A DNA stretch of 64,000 nt from Paenibacillus_AP thailandensis (GTDB taxonomy: Bacteria; Bacillota; Bacilli; Paenibacillales; Paenibacillaceae). The stretch is from positions 310,001-374,000 of the forward strand of contig NZ_JBHUMY010000006.1 in assembly GCF_042685365.1 (NCBI RefSeq), in the 5' to 3' direction. The notes beneath the pieces were generated by a model. It was not told the origin of the DNA, searched no databases, and saw nothing but the letters and a program-made list of their open reading frames with translations. Of the stretch, positions 9,163 through 17,566 are shown piece after piece. The first letter of the stretch is position 1; each line of letters starts with the position of its first letter. The translations under genes and the position numbers were made by a program.

Positions 9163-9191
9163 TTGAAAAATCGGCCGTTCCTTGATAAACT
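9163..9191 (+). promoter_or_regulatory. candidate sigma-A promoter for the efflux-pump leader
   Basis: TTGAAA (9163-9168), 17-base spacer, TAAACT (9186-9191). Transcription would start near 9198, just before the leader-peptide ribosome binding site. The -10 matches only four of six consensus bases. Confidence 0.5.
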
Positions 9192-9219
9192 TACACTAAC
9201 TTTTTGGAGGTGTTATTTG

Positions 9220-9246
9220 GTGACCCATTCTATGCGTTTAAGGTAG
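9220..9246 (+). CDS. regulatory leader peptide, eight codons (GTG start; V/M-T-H-S-M-R-L-R)
   Basis: A very short ORF with a strong ribosome binding site (GGAGG, 9206-9210, nine bases upstream of the GTG). It encodes V/M-THSMRLR and then TAG. The sequence equals the first residues of the ErmD leader (which begins MTHSMRLR) and resembles the MTASMRLR-type leader of mef genes. These leaders contain the Arg-X-Arg (+X+) motif at which macrolide-bound ribosomes stall. Here it lies upstream of a MefA-like efflux pump, and its codons form the 5' arm of a long terminator stem. A ribosome stalled with Leu7 in the P site would cover that arm. Confidence 0.85.
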   Translation: MTHSMRLR

Positions 9247-9349
9247 CAAACTAAGCATCCAAAGAAACTCGGCTGATTTTTTTCAGAAGGGCCAGAGTTT
9301 ATTTGTGCTGCTTGTTTTCATGCCTTTGAGACGCTGGAGTGGTTTTTTT
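9225..9349 (+). terminator. transcription attenuator of the efflux-pump leader (ribosome-controlled)
   Basis: The 5' arm 9225-9237 (inside the leader peptide codons) pairs with 9331-9342: eight pairs CCATTCTA/TGGAGTGG including two G-U, a bulged T9233, then GCGT/ACGC. An inner AAGG (9240-9243) pairs with CCTT (9323-9326). TTTTTTT (9343-9349) follows directly, so this is a long-range intrinsic terminator. It encloses a second hairpin: AAACTCGGC (9265-9273) with GCC-A-GAGTTT (9291-9300), with CTGA/TCAG inside. Stalling on the leader peptide would stop formation of the outer stem and allow read-through into the pump gene at 9426. Pairings were found by eye; no energies were calculated. Confidence 0.75.
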
Positions 9350-9425
9350 ATGCCAAAAAACGGGTGTCGTCGGATACGTGTGCGAACGGTTCGCGGCTGC
9401 TGCCCTTCAAAAAGGAGAAATGAAC

Positions 9426-10643
9426 ATGCAAACTCATTGGAAAAGAACGTTCGCCATTATTTTTAGCGGACAAATATTCTCGATATTAACATCCTCGATG
9501 GTTCAATTTTCGATCATCTGGCATCTGACCGAAACGACGCATTCGGCTGTCGTTCTGACGATCGCCGGACTGATCGCTTTTTTGCCGCAAGCGCTGCTTG
9601 GCCCGTTCATCGGCGTCTGGCTGGACCGGTTAAACCGGAAGCTTACGATGATCGCCGCCGATAGCGCAATCGCGTTATTCAGTCTCGTATTGGGCCTCTA
9701 TTTCTATTGGGGCGAACCAAGCGTAGCATTCGTATGCTTCATATTGGCGGTACGTTCCATCGCTTCCGCCTTCCATGCGCCGTCGTTCCAGGCCGCGATA
9801 CCGCTTATCGCGCCGGCCGATCAATTAACCCGCGTGGCGGGCTGGCAGCAGATGGTGATGTCGGCGGCGAACATTATCGGTCCGGCTCTCGGCATCGCCG
9901 TGTATTCGGCCGCTTCCCTTGGCGTCGTGCTGCTGCTGGATGTAGCGGGAGCTTTAATCGCCAATCTGATGTTATCGTTGATCAAAATCCGTCAACCGAA
10001 GCCGGAGTCGCTTGAAGCTCCTCGTTACTTTCAAGAGCTTAAGCTTGGATGGCGTGCCTTTATTCAAGTGAAGGCGATCGTTGTCATTACGGCGGCTGCC
10101 GCCGTATTCAGCGTGGCGTTTATGCCTTTGGCCACTTTGTTTCCGTTTATGACGCTGTCGCATTTTGAACGCGGGGGTTATAGCGCCAGCGTGGTGGAGG
10201 CTGTATTCAGCGCCGGAATGATTATAGGCGGAACGCTGTTGTCCGTTGCGGCCTCGAAGCGAAAGGATATCGCTTACGTTAGTTCGAGCTTGATCGTCAT
10301 CGGGGCGACCTGCGCGGCATCCGGTCTTCTCGGGAAAGAAGCTTTCATCGTATTCGTCGTTTTATCCTTTATGATGGGGGCGGCCTCTCCGTTTTTTAAC
10401 GGACCTTATATGGCGATGATCCAGAGAGCTTACGATCCGATGATGCTTGGCAGGGTCATTTCGCTCGTAACAAGCGTGATGCTGCTCGCTTCGCCGATCG
10501 GTTTGCTGCTTGCCGGTCCGGTCGTCGACCGGTACGGCGTACAATCGTGGTTTTTGGGGGCGGGTATCGTAACGGCCTTAACCGGTATTTTCTTGTTGGT
10601 TCAGATGAAGAACCTGGATATACAGGAACGGCAGGGATCGTAA
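9426..10643 (+). CDS. MefA-like MFS efflux transporter, probably macrolide-inducible
   Basis: A 405-residue major facilitator with about twelve membrane helices. It resembles the MefA/MFS_3 branch: WLTETTHSA-like start after helix 1, GPFIGVWLDRLNRK as the loop 2-3 signature, and SFQAAIPLIAPADQLTRV typical of macrolide-efflux-type proteins. The frame is open from a GTG at 9339, but that lies inside the attenuator stem. AAAGGAG (9411-9417) suits the ATG at 9426 (eight bases) better than the ATG at 9420 (two bases). The upstream leader peptide and attenuator predict induction by macrolides. The true substrate is unproven; MFS_3 members also move other compounds. Confidence 0.88.
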   Translation: MQTHWKRTFAIIFSGQIFSILTSSMVQFSIIWHLTETTHSAVVLTIAGLIAFLPQALLGPFIGVWLDRLNRKLTMIAADSAIALFSLVLGLYFYWGEPSVAFVCFILAVRSIASAFHAPSFQAAIPLIAPADQLTRVAGWQQMVMSAANIIGPALGIAVYSAASLGVVLLLDVAGALIANLMLSLIKIRQPKPESLEAPRYFQELKLGWRAFIQVKAIVVITAAAAVFSVAFMPLATLFPFMTLSHFERGGYSASVVEAVFSAGMIIGGTLLSVAASKRKDIAYVSSSLIVIGATCAASGLLGKEAFIVFVVLSFMMGAASPFFNGPYMAMIQRAYDPMMLGRVISLVTSVMLLASPIGLLLAGPVVDRYGVQSWFLGAGIVTALTGIFLLVQMKNLDIQERQGS

Positions 10644-10698
10644 CGGGAACGTATTGGATGTGCAGCTTATCAAAGTTTGAGAGCGGCGTTTAACGATC

Positions 10699-10738
10699 AA
10701 TAGCCGGAATCCCCGCAGCAGCGGAGATTCCGGCTATT
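10699..10738. terminator. convergent hairpin terminator
   Basis: AATAGCCGGAATC (10699-10711) pairs with GATTCCGGCTATT (10726-10738), and CCGC/GCGG extend the stem inward. It lies between the convergent pump and solute-binding genes. T-tracts are weak on both sides. Confidence 0.65.
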
Positions 10739-10759
10739 TCATTATGAGGCCGAATAGAG

Positions 10760-11896
10760 TCAAGCATATCTGGTCCACGATCTTACGGTGTGGGCGACGT
10801 CCGCGCCTTCGAGAATCATCCGGTGAATGTCTTCGTTAATAAGCTGGCGGGATGAGTTCCACTTCTCGTTCATATAGAAGCCGCTAATTTGTACATGCTC
10901 CAGCTCTTGCAAATACCGCGACCAGACGGGATGGTCGGCAAGGCCGCTTTGAACCGCAAGCGATCGCGTAACCGGCAAAGTCATAGGCGAGCGGAAAGCA
11001 TCGGGCCGTCCAAGCACATAATGCCGCAAAAACGACCAAGCCAGTTCGGGCTGCCGCGATTTCGAGGTGATGCCTGCCGCGCCCATATAGATCATGTTGG
11101 ATTGCTCTCTGCCAGGCATGTTCGGCAGCCCTGCTACGCCATACTTCTCGAGCAGTCCGACCCGGGCCAAGTTGCCGACAAGCCACGTGTAACCAAACAC
11201 CATGGCAAAGCCTTGATGAATATCGCCCGCCTCGGAAGGCTCGCCCGGATTGCGGATGACCCGGTGATGCCGGTAAGCGTCAATTATCATCCGAATGGCG
11301 TCAATTACGGCAGGCTGATCCACGCAGCCTCTGGCCGTTAAACCGTCCGGCGACAGGTAACGTCCGCCGTTGCGCATGACGAACGGCTCGAACTCCTCGA
11401 TGTCTACCCCGAAGCCGAGGCCAAACTGCGTGGCGACGCCTTGTTCATTGCGAACGGTCAATTTCCCGGCAAGCTCCATCATGTCGTCCCAGGTCCACTT
11501 GTCGGACGGGTAGCTTAAGCCGGCTTTATCGAACAGTTCTTTTTTGTACAAAATGAGAGGAAGCGAGACGTCAACGGGCAAGCCCGGAAGCGTGCCGTCT
11601 TTGCCGGCGACGCGTTTGATTCCCGAATACATATCGTCCCGAAGACCCGGTTCGCGGTCCACGAACGGCCATAAATCAAGGAACATGCCTTTATGGTTAA
11701 ACAGCGCCCAGCCTCCCGATTCGATGATGTCGGGCGCATCGGCCGATTTATAGGCTTGCAGCGATTCATAATGATCGGTCGACTGTTCGATGACGATTCG
11801 GACTCCGGGATGCTCCGCCTCGAACGTTTCCTTTGTTTTCATGACATGGTGCAGATGCTGGAATTCGGTTAAAAATCGGATTTCATTCGTGGTCAA
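10760..11896 (-). CDS. solute-binding-protein-like protein without signal peptide, coupled to a sigma factor
   Basis: A 378-residue protein with the fold signature of family-1 (sugar-type) ABC solute-binding proteins: FEAEHPGVRIVIEQ near the start, LPGLPVDVSLPLILYKKELFDK, TWDDMMELAGKLT and WSFLRHYV. The usual signal peptide and lipobox are missing; the protein starts directly at the first beta strand (TTNEIRFLTEFQ). The start is a TTG at 11896 overlapping the TGA of the sigma gene (TTGA), with GAGGAG upstream; the frame is open further up but only within the sigma gene. No permease or ATPase gene is near. I infer a cytoplasmic ligand-sensing partner of the sigma factor rather than a transport component. 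Confidence 0.8.
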   Translation of the reverse strand: MTTNEIRFLTEFQHLHHVMKTKETFEAEHPGVRIVIEQSTDHYESLQAYKSADAPDIIESGGWALFNHKGMFLDLWPFVDREPGLRDDMYSGIKRVAGKDGTLPGLPVDVSLPLILYKKELFDKAGLSYPSDKWTWDDMMELAGKLTVRNEQGVATQFGLGFGVDIEEFEPFVMRNGGRYLSPDGLTARGCVDQPAVIDAIRMIIDAYRHHRVIRNPGEPSEAGDIHQGFAMVFGYTWLVGNLARVGLLEKYGVAGLPNMPGREQSNMIYMGAAGITSKSRQPELAWSFLRHYVLGRPDAFRSPMTLPVTRSLAVQSGLADHPVWSRYLQELEHVQISGFYMNEKWNSSRQLINEDIHRMILEGADVAHTVRSWTRYA

Positions 11897-13692
11897 GGTG
11901 AAAGCTCCTCTCCATATAGGGCGATTGATTTTTCCAAATACCCGATTGCCGCGGCCTCGAACGTTTTTGCTATCTCCAGATGCTTCGCGCATGCCTCGCT
12001 CGTATCCGGCGGCACAATCTCGGCCGTTCGCACGAACGGGACGATGTCCCCGACGGCCGCGATCGCTTCGCCCGCTTGCTCGTAAGCTTCCGCCGCCAAT
12101 AGAACAAGGCGCATCGCTTCTCCTTCGAACGGAACGGATCGCAAAAAAGCGGCAGCGTACCGTTTCGTTTCGGCGTAAACGGCGGCAAGCTGTCCAAGCC
12201 CGTACCGGTTGGGCGGCGAAGCGGGGCCGCGCCGCAAATGTTCGATCCAGCGGTCATACGCGGCAAGTCCGGACGTATAGGACAGATAAGAGGTCATGGG
12301 ACAATACGCCCGGCTGTTGCGAGCGTAGCTTACGGCGAATCGAACGGCTTCCAAAGCCGCTTTGCGGCGCTGCTTTTCCGTCTCCGAGCGGCTCGACGGG
12401 GCGGCTTCCCTTCGGCTTGCAGCGGCCAGAAATCTTACCGGATTATCCGCGATTTCTTCGTACGACATCGTCTTGCCTTCCGGCTGCATCGCATCGGTCA
12501 GGTAGACAAGCTTGCTTTCGTCGTCATAACCGTAAATAAGCGACCATTCATGAACGTAAGGCCGCATCGCCGACGTGTCGAAATAAAGCACGGGCTTGCC
12601 CGAATCGACGGACTTGCGAATAAACGGGATGACGGCCTCCTCGATCGGCAGGACGACGGGGAAACGTTCGACGGCGCCGAGCAGCGGCACCGGCGAATCG
12701 GACAACTGTCCGCAAAGCATCGCAGCGTCGTATCCGGCGGCTTCCATCAATGCGGACAGGGCGTTCCGCCAATCGAACATGTAAATCCCGTCCGCATAGG
12801 TCGTTTTGTCCGATATTTGCATCCGAAACGCAAAGCCGGACAATCCCATTAGCTCCGATGTCTCGCGCCTGTCCCCAAGCGAAGCGAGCATATGGCCGAT
12901 TCTGTCGACGAAGGTAAACGACGAAGCGGCTTCGGGAGGCCATTCGGCTAATTCCAGGAGCTTGCGTTTAACCATAAGGCTTCCTTCTTTCTTAGGATGT
13001 AGGCCGAGAGAAACGCGGATTTGCTCCTGCTTCAGCTTCCGGCGGGAACGGTGGATATACGTATAAATCGAGCCGGTCGTCATCTGATACATCGCGGCGA
13101 TCTCCTCGGGGTTAAGCTGCTTGAAAAAATAAGCTTCAAAAACGGCCCGTTCCTTGCGATTCAGACAGTGCAGCACGGAACGAATGGTTTCGTAGAGTTC
13201 TTTGCGAAGCAAATGCTCGGCCGGATCCTCCTTGCACGCCGCCGCGTTAGTAGCGGAGCGGGTTAAATGGGACAGGATGCTGTCCAGATCGTCCCAATTG
13301 ACATCCCCCGCATCGGCCTGCCGCGTTTCGAAAGCGGCAAACGGCTTTTCCCGCTTAAATCGGCCGCCGCGCCGCAACCGCATGTTCGCCTGATTGCGTA
13401 CGATCTTGTGCAGCCACGGAAGAAAGCGGCTCGCATCGTGAAGCGACCCAATGTGCATAAAAGCGCGTATGAGCGCATCCTGAACGATGTCGTCGGCGAG
13501 GTGCGGATCCCCGGTCATCCGCTCAGCCCAGCCCTTCGCCCTGTTGCGGTGCCGCTCGATCAACTCGCCGAACGCTTCCGTGTCGCCCAGCCGGGCCCGT
13601 TCCGCAAGCCGGTCGTTGTGCTCAATCTGTTCCTTCCTTTCCGTTATTGCCGCCGTTCCGGCAGCGTTTAATCCGTAACCGTCCCGTTCCAT
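11893..13692 (-). CDS. sigma-70 family (ECF-like) sigma factor with long C-terminal papain-like extension
   Basis: A 599-residue protein. Residues about 28-225 are an ECF-type sigma factor: region 2 with DIVQDALIRAFMHIGSLHD and FLPWLHKIVRNQ, and region 4 with CLNRKERAVFEAYFFKQLNPEEIA and GSIYTYIHRSRRKLK. From about residue 240 (starting MVKRKLLEL) comes a roughly 350-residue extension that resembles the BtrH/C39-like papain fold in pattern (ELMGLSGFAFRM; HEWSLIYGYDDESKLVYLTDA). No nucleophilic Cys is seen at the expected place. Helical repeats follow. The extension may sense a ligand or hold the sigma domain in check; this is inference. GGAGGG lies before the ATG at 13692; the frame is open to 13758 without a better site. 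Confidence 0.82.
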   Translation of the reverse strand: MERDGYGLNAAGTAAITERKEQIEHNDRLAERARLGDTEAFGELIERHRNRAKGWAERMTGDPHLADDIVQDALIRAFMHIGSLHDASRFLPWLHKIVRNQANMRLRRGGRFKREKPFAAFETRQADAGDVNWDDLDSILSHLTRSATNAAACKEDPAEHLLRKELYETIRSVLHCLNRKERAVFEAYFFKQLNPEEIAAMYQMTTGSIYTYIHRSRRKLKQEQIRVSLGLHPKKEGSLMVKRKLLELAEWPPEAASSFTFVDRIGHMLASLGDRRETSELMGLSGFAFRMQISDKTTYADGIYMFDWRNALSALMEAAGYDAAMLCGQLSDSPVPLLGAVERFPVVLPIEEAVIPFIRKSVDSGKPVLYFDTSAMRPYVHEWSLIYGYDDESKLVYLTDAMQPEGKTMSYEEIADNPVRFLAAASRREAAPSSRSETEKQRRKAALEAVRFAVSYARNSRAYCPMTSYLSYTSGLAAYDRWIEHLRRGPASPPNRYGLGQLAAVYAETKRYAAAFLRSVPFEGEAMRLVLLAAEAYEQAGEAIAAVGDIVPFVRTAEIVPPDTSEACAKHLEIAKTFEAAAIGYLEKSIALYGEELSP

Positions 13693-13969
13693 GCCAGCCC
13701 TCCGCGTTTTTCTCGTCTTCAACATTTGAGATGCCGTTACCCGAAGCGATTTGAACACTTTTTATAAAAAAAATCGTATTTTTTGCAAACTAGTAAGAGG
13801 AGCGATGTTATTCTCGTTCTTGTAGTATATCGTATTTTTAGAAATGATAGGGATAAGTCCGGAGTCTGTTACAATTTTGCGGCAGCTAATGCGGCAGTGC
13901 TTGGGGCGCTTTTATTTGTGCTATACTTGAACCCGTGGACGCAATGTAAAGAGCAGAGGTGCATGCGAA

Positions 13970-15367
13970 ATGAAAACGATCGTTATTGTCGGCGGAGGCG
14001 TTACGGGTTTATCGACCGCTTATTATTTAAACCGTCATATCAAGCACAACAAGCTGGACGCCAAAATCGTGTTAATCGAAGCGGAAGACCGGCTTGGCGG
14101 CAAGATCCGCACCGTGCATACAGGGGAGTACACGATGGAGACCGGGGCGGATTCGATCGTGACCCGGAAGTCAAACGTCGCACCGCTGCTGGAAGAGCTC
14201 GGGCTTTCGGACGACGTCGTATACAATGCGACGGGCAAGTCCTTCATCTACATAGACGGCGAATTGAAACCCATTCCGGAGGATACGGTGTTCGGCATTC
14301 CGCTCAGCCTGGAGTCGCTTGCAAAAAGCACGCTGATTTCGGCCGAAGGAAAGGTGGAAGCTCTAAAAGATTTCTATACCGAAAACAAGACTTTTACGAA
14401 GGACGATTCCATAGGCGAGTTCCTGGAAAGCTTCTTGGGCGAGGAGCTGGTCAGACGCCAAATATCGCCCGTGTTGTCCGGCGTTTATTCCGGCAAGCTG
14501 CATGAGCTTACGATCGCTTCGACTATGCCTTATTTGCTGGAGTATAAGAACAAATACGGCAGCATCATGAAGGGACTGGCGGAAAACAAGCAGCAATTCA
14601 AGGGCAGCGGGAATAAAAAGTTTCTATCGTTCGGCGGCGGGGTATCCGTGTTAATCGACAGGCTGGAAGCCTTGTCCGGCGCGGAAATCCGGACGGGCGT
14701 CCGGGCCGAATCGATCGCAAAGCGGGAAGAAGGCGGTTATCGGATCCGCCTCCAAGGCAGCGAGGAGCTAAACGCCGATTGCGTCGTCCTGGCGACGCTG
14801 TCTACCGCTGCCGCGCAGCTGTTGAAGGACGAGTCGCTGAACGAGCATTTCAGCCGTTTTAAGCATAGCTCGCTAATCAGCGTATACCTCGGCTTCCGCA
14901 TCCCGGACAGCGCGCTTCCCGAAGACGGGACAGGCTTCATCGCCGCCGAAGACAGCGGGTTAACATGCGACGCATGCACGTGGACAAGCCGCAAGTGGGA
15001 GCATACGTCGCGGGAGAAGCATCTCCTTGTTCGAATGTTTTATAAAAGCTCCAATCCGGCTTACGAGCGGCTGAAGAACCAAACGGACGAACAACTGCTG
15101 CAGACGGCCCTTGCGGATATCAAGCGGGCCATGGGCATCGTGTCCGATCCGGTCGCTGTTAACGTAACCAAATGGCACGACACGATGCCGAACTACCATC
15201 TCCGCCATAGACAACTCGTTGAGTCGCTGGAACAAAAGATGGCTGCGGATTACCCGGACGTCTGGCTTGCCGGCTGCTCTTATTACGGGGTCGGCATTCC
15301 CGATTGCATCGCGAACGGCGAGAGTACCGCAAGGCGGATCGCGGAGCGATTAAGCGCCGGTCAATAG
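13970..15367 (+). CDS. hemY: protoporphyrinogen/coproporphyrinogen oxidase HemY (CgoX-type)
   Basis: A 465-residue FAD enzyme oxidising coproporphyrinogen III (or protoporphyrinogen IX) in haem synthesis, at the cytoplasmic membrane face. The dinucleotide motif GGGVTGLS is at residues 8-15, then EAEDRLGGKIRT and METGADSIV, with ETGADS typical of HemY/HemG. The C-terminal FAD contact lies in GCSYYGVGIPDCIANGESTA. Length agrees with the Bacillus enzyme (about 470). It is divergent from the sigma factor gene and separated from other hem genes; a terminator follows at 15381. Confidence 0.95.
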   Translation: MKTIVIVGGGVTGLSTAYYLNRHIKHNKLDAKIVLIEAEDRLGGKIRTVHTGEYTMETGADSIVTRKSNVAPLLEELGLSDDVVYNATGKSFIYIDGELKPIPEDTVFGIPLSLESLAKSTLISAEGKVEALKDFYTENKTFTKDDSIGEFLESFLGEELVRRQISPVLSGVYSGKLHELTIASTMPYLLEYKNKYGSIMKGLAENKQQFKGSGNKKFLSFGGGVSVLIDRLEALSGAEIRTGVRAESIAKREEGGYRIRLQGSEELNADCVVLATLSTAAAQLLKDESLNEHFSRFKHSSLISVYLGFRIPDSALPEDGTGFIAAEDSGLTCDACTWTSRKWEHTSREKHLLVRMFYKSSNPAYERLKNQTDEQLLQTALADIKRAMGIVSDPVAVNVTKWHDTMPNYHLRHRQLVESLEQKMAADYPDVWLAGCSYYGVGIPDCIANGESTARRIAERLSAGQ

Positions 15368-15380
15368 CGCTTTCGATCGC

Positions 15381-15408
15381 AGCAGGCCGAACGGGCAGCC
15401 TGCTTTTT
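15381..15408 (+). terminator. intrinsic terminator after hemY
   Basis: AGCAGGC (15381-15387) pairs with GCCTGCT (15398-15404), followed by a T run to 15408. Confidence 0.8.
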
Positions 15409-15443
15409 CGCTAAGCAGATTCATGAGAAAGAAGGCATCTTGC

Positions 15444-16661
15444 ATGACTTATATTCAAAAAGGAACGCCGCAGTTCCGCAAAACGAGCTTGGCGATGTTT
15501 GCCGGCGGATTTTGCACGTTCGCCATCTTGTATTGCCTGCAGCCCCTTATGCCCGAGTTTTCGAAACAATTCGGCGTATCGCCCGCGACGGCAAGCTTGT
15601 CCTTGTCCGTCACCACCGTGGCGATGGCGGTTACGATGCTGTTTGTCAGCGCATTGTCGGACGCCAAAGGCCGCAAATCGATTATGGGTTGCTCTCTCGG
15701 CGGGGCAGCCCTTATTGCTTTGCTGCTGACGTTCAGTCCAAGCTTCGGACAGCTTCTTGCGCTGCGCATCCTGCAGGGGGTTGTGCTGGCGGGCCTGCCG
15801 GCGGTAGCGATGACGTATTTAAGCGAGGAGGTCGACCCCCACAGTCTCGGTTATGCGATGGGACTTTACATTAGCGGCAACTCGGTCGGCGGCATGGGCG
15901 GGCGGATCGTGACGGGGATGGTCGCTGATTTTTTCGATTGGCGTTTGGCTGTCGGAGCGATTGCGGCTTTAAGCATCGGCGCGGTCGTATTGTTCTGGAG
16001 GTGGCTTCCGGCTTCCCGCAACTTTCAAAAACGGAAGTATGAGCTCCGCGGCATCGTCAAAGCGCTGCTGTCGCAATGCCGGAATCCCCGGCTCTTATGT
16101 TTATACGGCCTGGGCTTTGTCCTGATGGGCTGCTTCGTCACGTTGTACAACTATATTTCGTATCGTCTGATCGATCCACCGTTTTCGCTGAGCCAAGCAT
16201 TGGTGGGGTGGATTTTCATCGTGTATTTGACGGGAACGATCAGCTCGACATGGATGGGACGTCTCGCCGATCTTTACGGCAGATACGCGGTGATGAGCAT
16301 CGCGCTTCTCTTGATATTGGCGGGCGGGCTGTTGACTTTGTCGTCCAGCTTGCTGGCGATCGTCGTTGGCATCTCGCTGCTGACATTCGGATTTTTCGGC
16401 GGCCATTCCATCGCCAGCAGCTGGATCGGAATCGCGGCGACCGAGCACAAAGCGCAGGCTTCATCGCTATATTTGTTTTTCTATTACCTCGGCTCGAGCG
16501 TAAGCGGCACGGTTGGCGGCATCTTTTACGCGCATTACGGCTGGTCCGGCGTCATTGCGATGATTGCGGTTTACATGGCCGTCGGCCTGATCCTTAGCGG
16601 AGCTTTGCGCCATATGGGGCGGAACGATCGGGCTGACCACAGCTCAAGAATGGTTGGTTAA
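15444..16661 (+). CDS. MFS transporter, YnfM-like
   Basis: A 405-residue, twelve-helix major facilitator of the drug:proton antiporter type, close in pattern to the YnfM family: FAILYCLQPLMPEFSKQFGVSPATASLSLS in the first helices, SDAKGRKSIM in loop 2-3 and AVAMTYLSEEV in the fourth-fifth helix region. The substrate is unknown. The frame is open from an ATG at 15423, but only the ATG at 15444 has a purine-rich site (AAAGAAGG) at useful spacing. The HD-domain gene begins 13 bases after its stop, so the two are likely one operon. Confidence 0.87.
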   Translation: MTYIQKGTPQFRKTSLAMFAGGFCTFAILYCLQPLMPEFSKQFGVSPATASLSLSVTTVAMAVTMLFVSALSDAKGRKSIMGCSLGGAALIALLLTFSPSFGQLLALRILQGVVLAGLPAVAMTYLSEEVDPHSLGYAMGLYISGNSVGGMGGRIVTGMVADFFDWRLAVGAIAALSIGAVVLFWRWLPASRNFQKRKYELRGIVKALLSQCRNPRLLCLYGLGFVLMGCFVTLYNYISYRLIDPPFSLSQALVGWIFIVYLTGTISSTWMGRLADLYGRYAVMSIALLLILAGGLLTLSSSLLAIVVGISLLTFGFFGGHSIASSWIGIAATEHKAQASSLYLFFYYLGSSVSGTVGGIFYAHYGWSGVIAMIAVYMAVGLILSGALRHMGRNDRADHSSRMVG

Positions 16662-16673
16662 GGAGGGCTTAGG

Positions 16674-17339
16674 ATGAAAAAAGACATGACGCCAGCGCAG
16701 GAGGCGGTTCTTGCGGAAGCCGAACGGTTCGTGAAATCCGAGCTGGAGAACGATACGACCGGACACGATTGGTGGCATATCCGCCGCGTCGTCAAGATGG
16801 CCGAGCGCTTGGCCGGACTGGAGAGCGCCGATCTTTTTATATGCAAATTAAGCGCGCTGCTTCACGATGTTGCCGACGAGAAGCTGAACGAGTCGAAAGA
16901 AGCCGGTCTGGCTAAAGTGGACAAGTGGCTTCGCGCACAAGCCTTGAGGGACGAAGATCGCGGACATATTATGGAGATCATCGGAACGATGTCGTACAAC
17001 GGCGGGGCGAATCCGCCCATGCGTACGATCGAGGGCAAGGTCGTTCAAGACGCCGACCGGCTGGACGCGATCGGAGCGATATCGATCGCCAGATGTTTTC
17101 TTTATTCGGGGAGCAAAGGCCAGCCTATCTACGACCCGGCCGTTCCCCCGCGGGATCGCATGACCCCTGAGCAATACCGCAGCGGGAAAAGTACGGCGAT
17201 CAACCATTTCCACGAGAAACTGCTTAAGCTAAAGGATCGGATCAATACGGCTTCCGCCCGCATCATAGCCGAAGAACGGCATCGCTATATGGAACAATAC
17301 GTCGAGCGTTTCTACAAGGAATGGGAAGGAGAACTATAA
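16674..17339 (+). CDS. HD-domain phosphohydrolase, YpgQ/YedJ-like
   Basis: A 221-residue metal-dependent phosphohydrolase. The HD signature is complete: H31 and H35 in GHDWWH, the HD pair at residues 64-65 (LLHDVADE), and a distal Asp in VQDADRLDAIGA, which matches the YedJ/YpgQ group. Family members hydrolyse nucleotides or related phosphates, but the substrate here is not known. AGGAGG lies before the ATG. It is likely co-transcribed with the preceding MFS gene and is closed by a terminator at 17416. Confidence 0.92.
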   Translation: MKKDMTPAQEAVLAEAERFVKSELENDTTGHDWWHIRRVVKMAERLAGLESADLFICKLSALLHDVADEKLNESKEAGLAKVDKWLRAQALRDEDRGHIMEIIGTMSYNGGANPPMRTIEGKVVQDADRLDAIGAISIARCFLYSGSKGQPIYDPAVPPRDRMTPEQYRSGKSTAINHFHEKLLKLKDRINTASARIIAEERHRYMEQYVERFYKEWEGEL

Positions 17340-17415
17340 ACGGGCGGCGGGTACGCCGTATGAAACTTCGAAAGATGTAGGCCGACCGCGTTTTAAACTG
17401 AATACGGACTCCGGA

Positions 17416-17456
17416 GACCCGGCTTAACATAAAGTTAGGAAAGCCGTGTCTTTTTT
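17416..17456 (+). terminator. intrinsic terminator after the HD-domain gene
   Basis: GACCCGGCTT (17416-17425) pairs with AAGCCGTGTC (17441-17450) with one mismatch, followed by TTTTTT. Confidence 0.75.
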
Positions 17457-17566
17457 CATGAGCAATCCGGGTAAGCCTTCATCCGAACGTTAAGTTCATG
17501 GAGCGGCGTTGTTTGCCGATAAAGAAGCTAGGCTGTGTTTGCGGTAAGGTGAAGGGAGGAGGATCG

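Noticed and set aside
9339..9425. GTG at 9339 as the start of the efflux pump
   Set aside because: It lies within the attenuator's 3' arm and T run, encodes no membrane-protein-like residues and has no ribosome binding site; 9426 has AAAGGAG at eight bases.
11897..11992. Upstream extension of the solute-binding-like gene into the sigma gene
   Set aside because: The extra residues have no signal-peptide character and overlap the sigma coding end; GAGGAG and the TTGA overlap mark the TTG at 11896 as the start.
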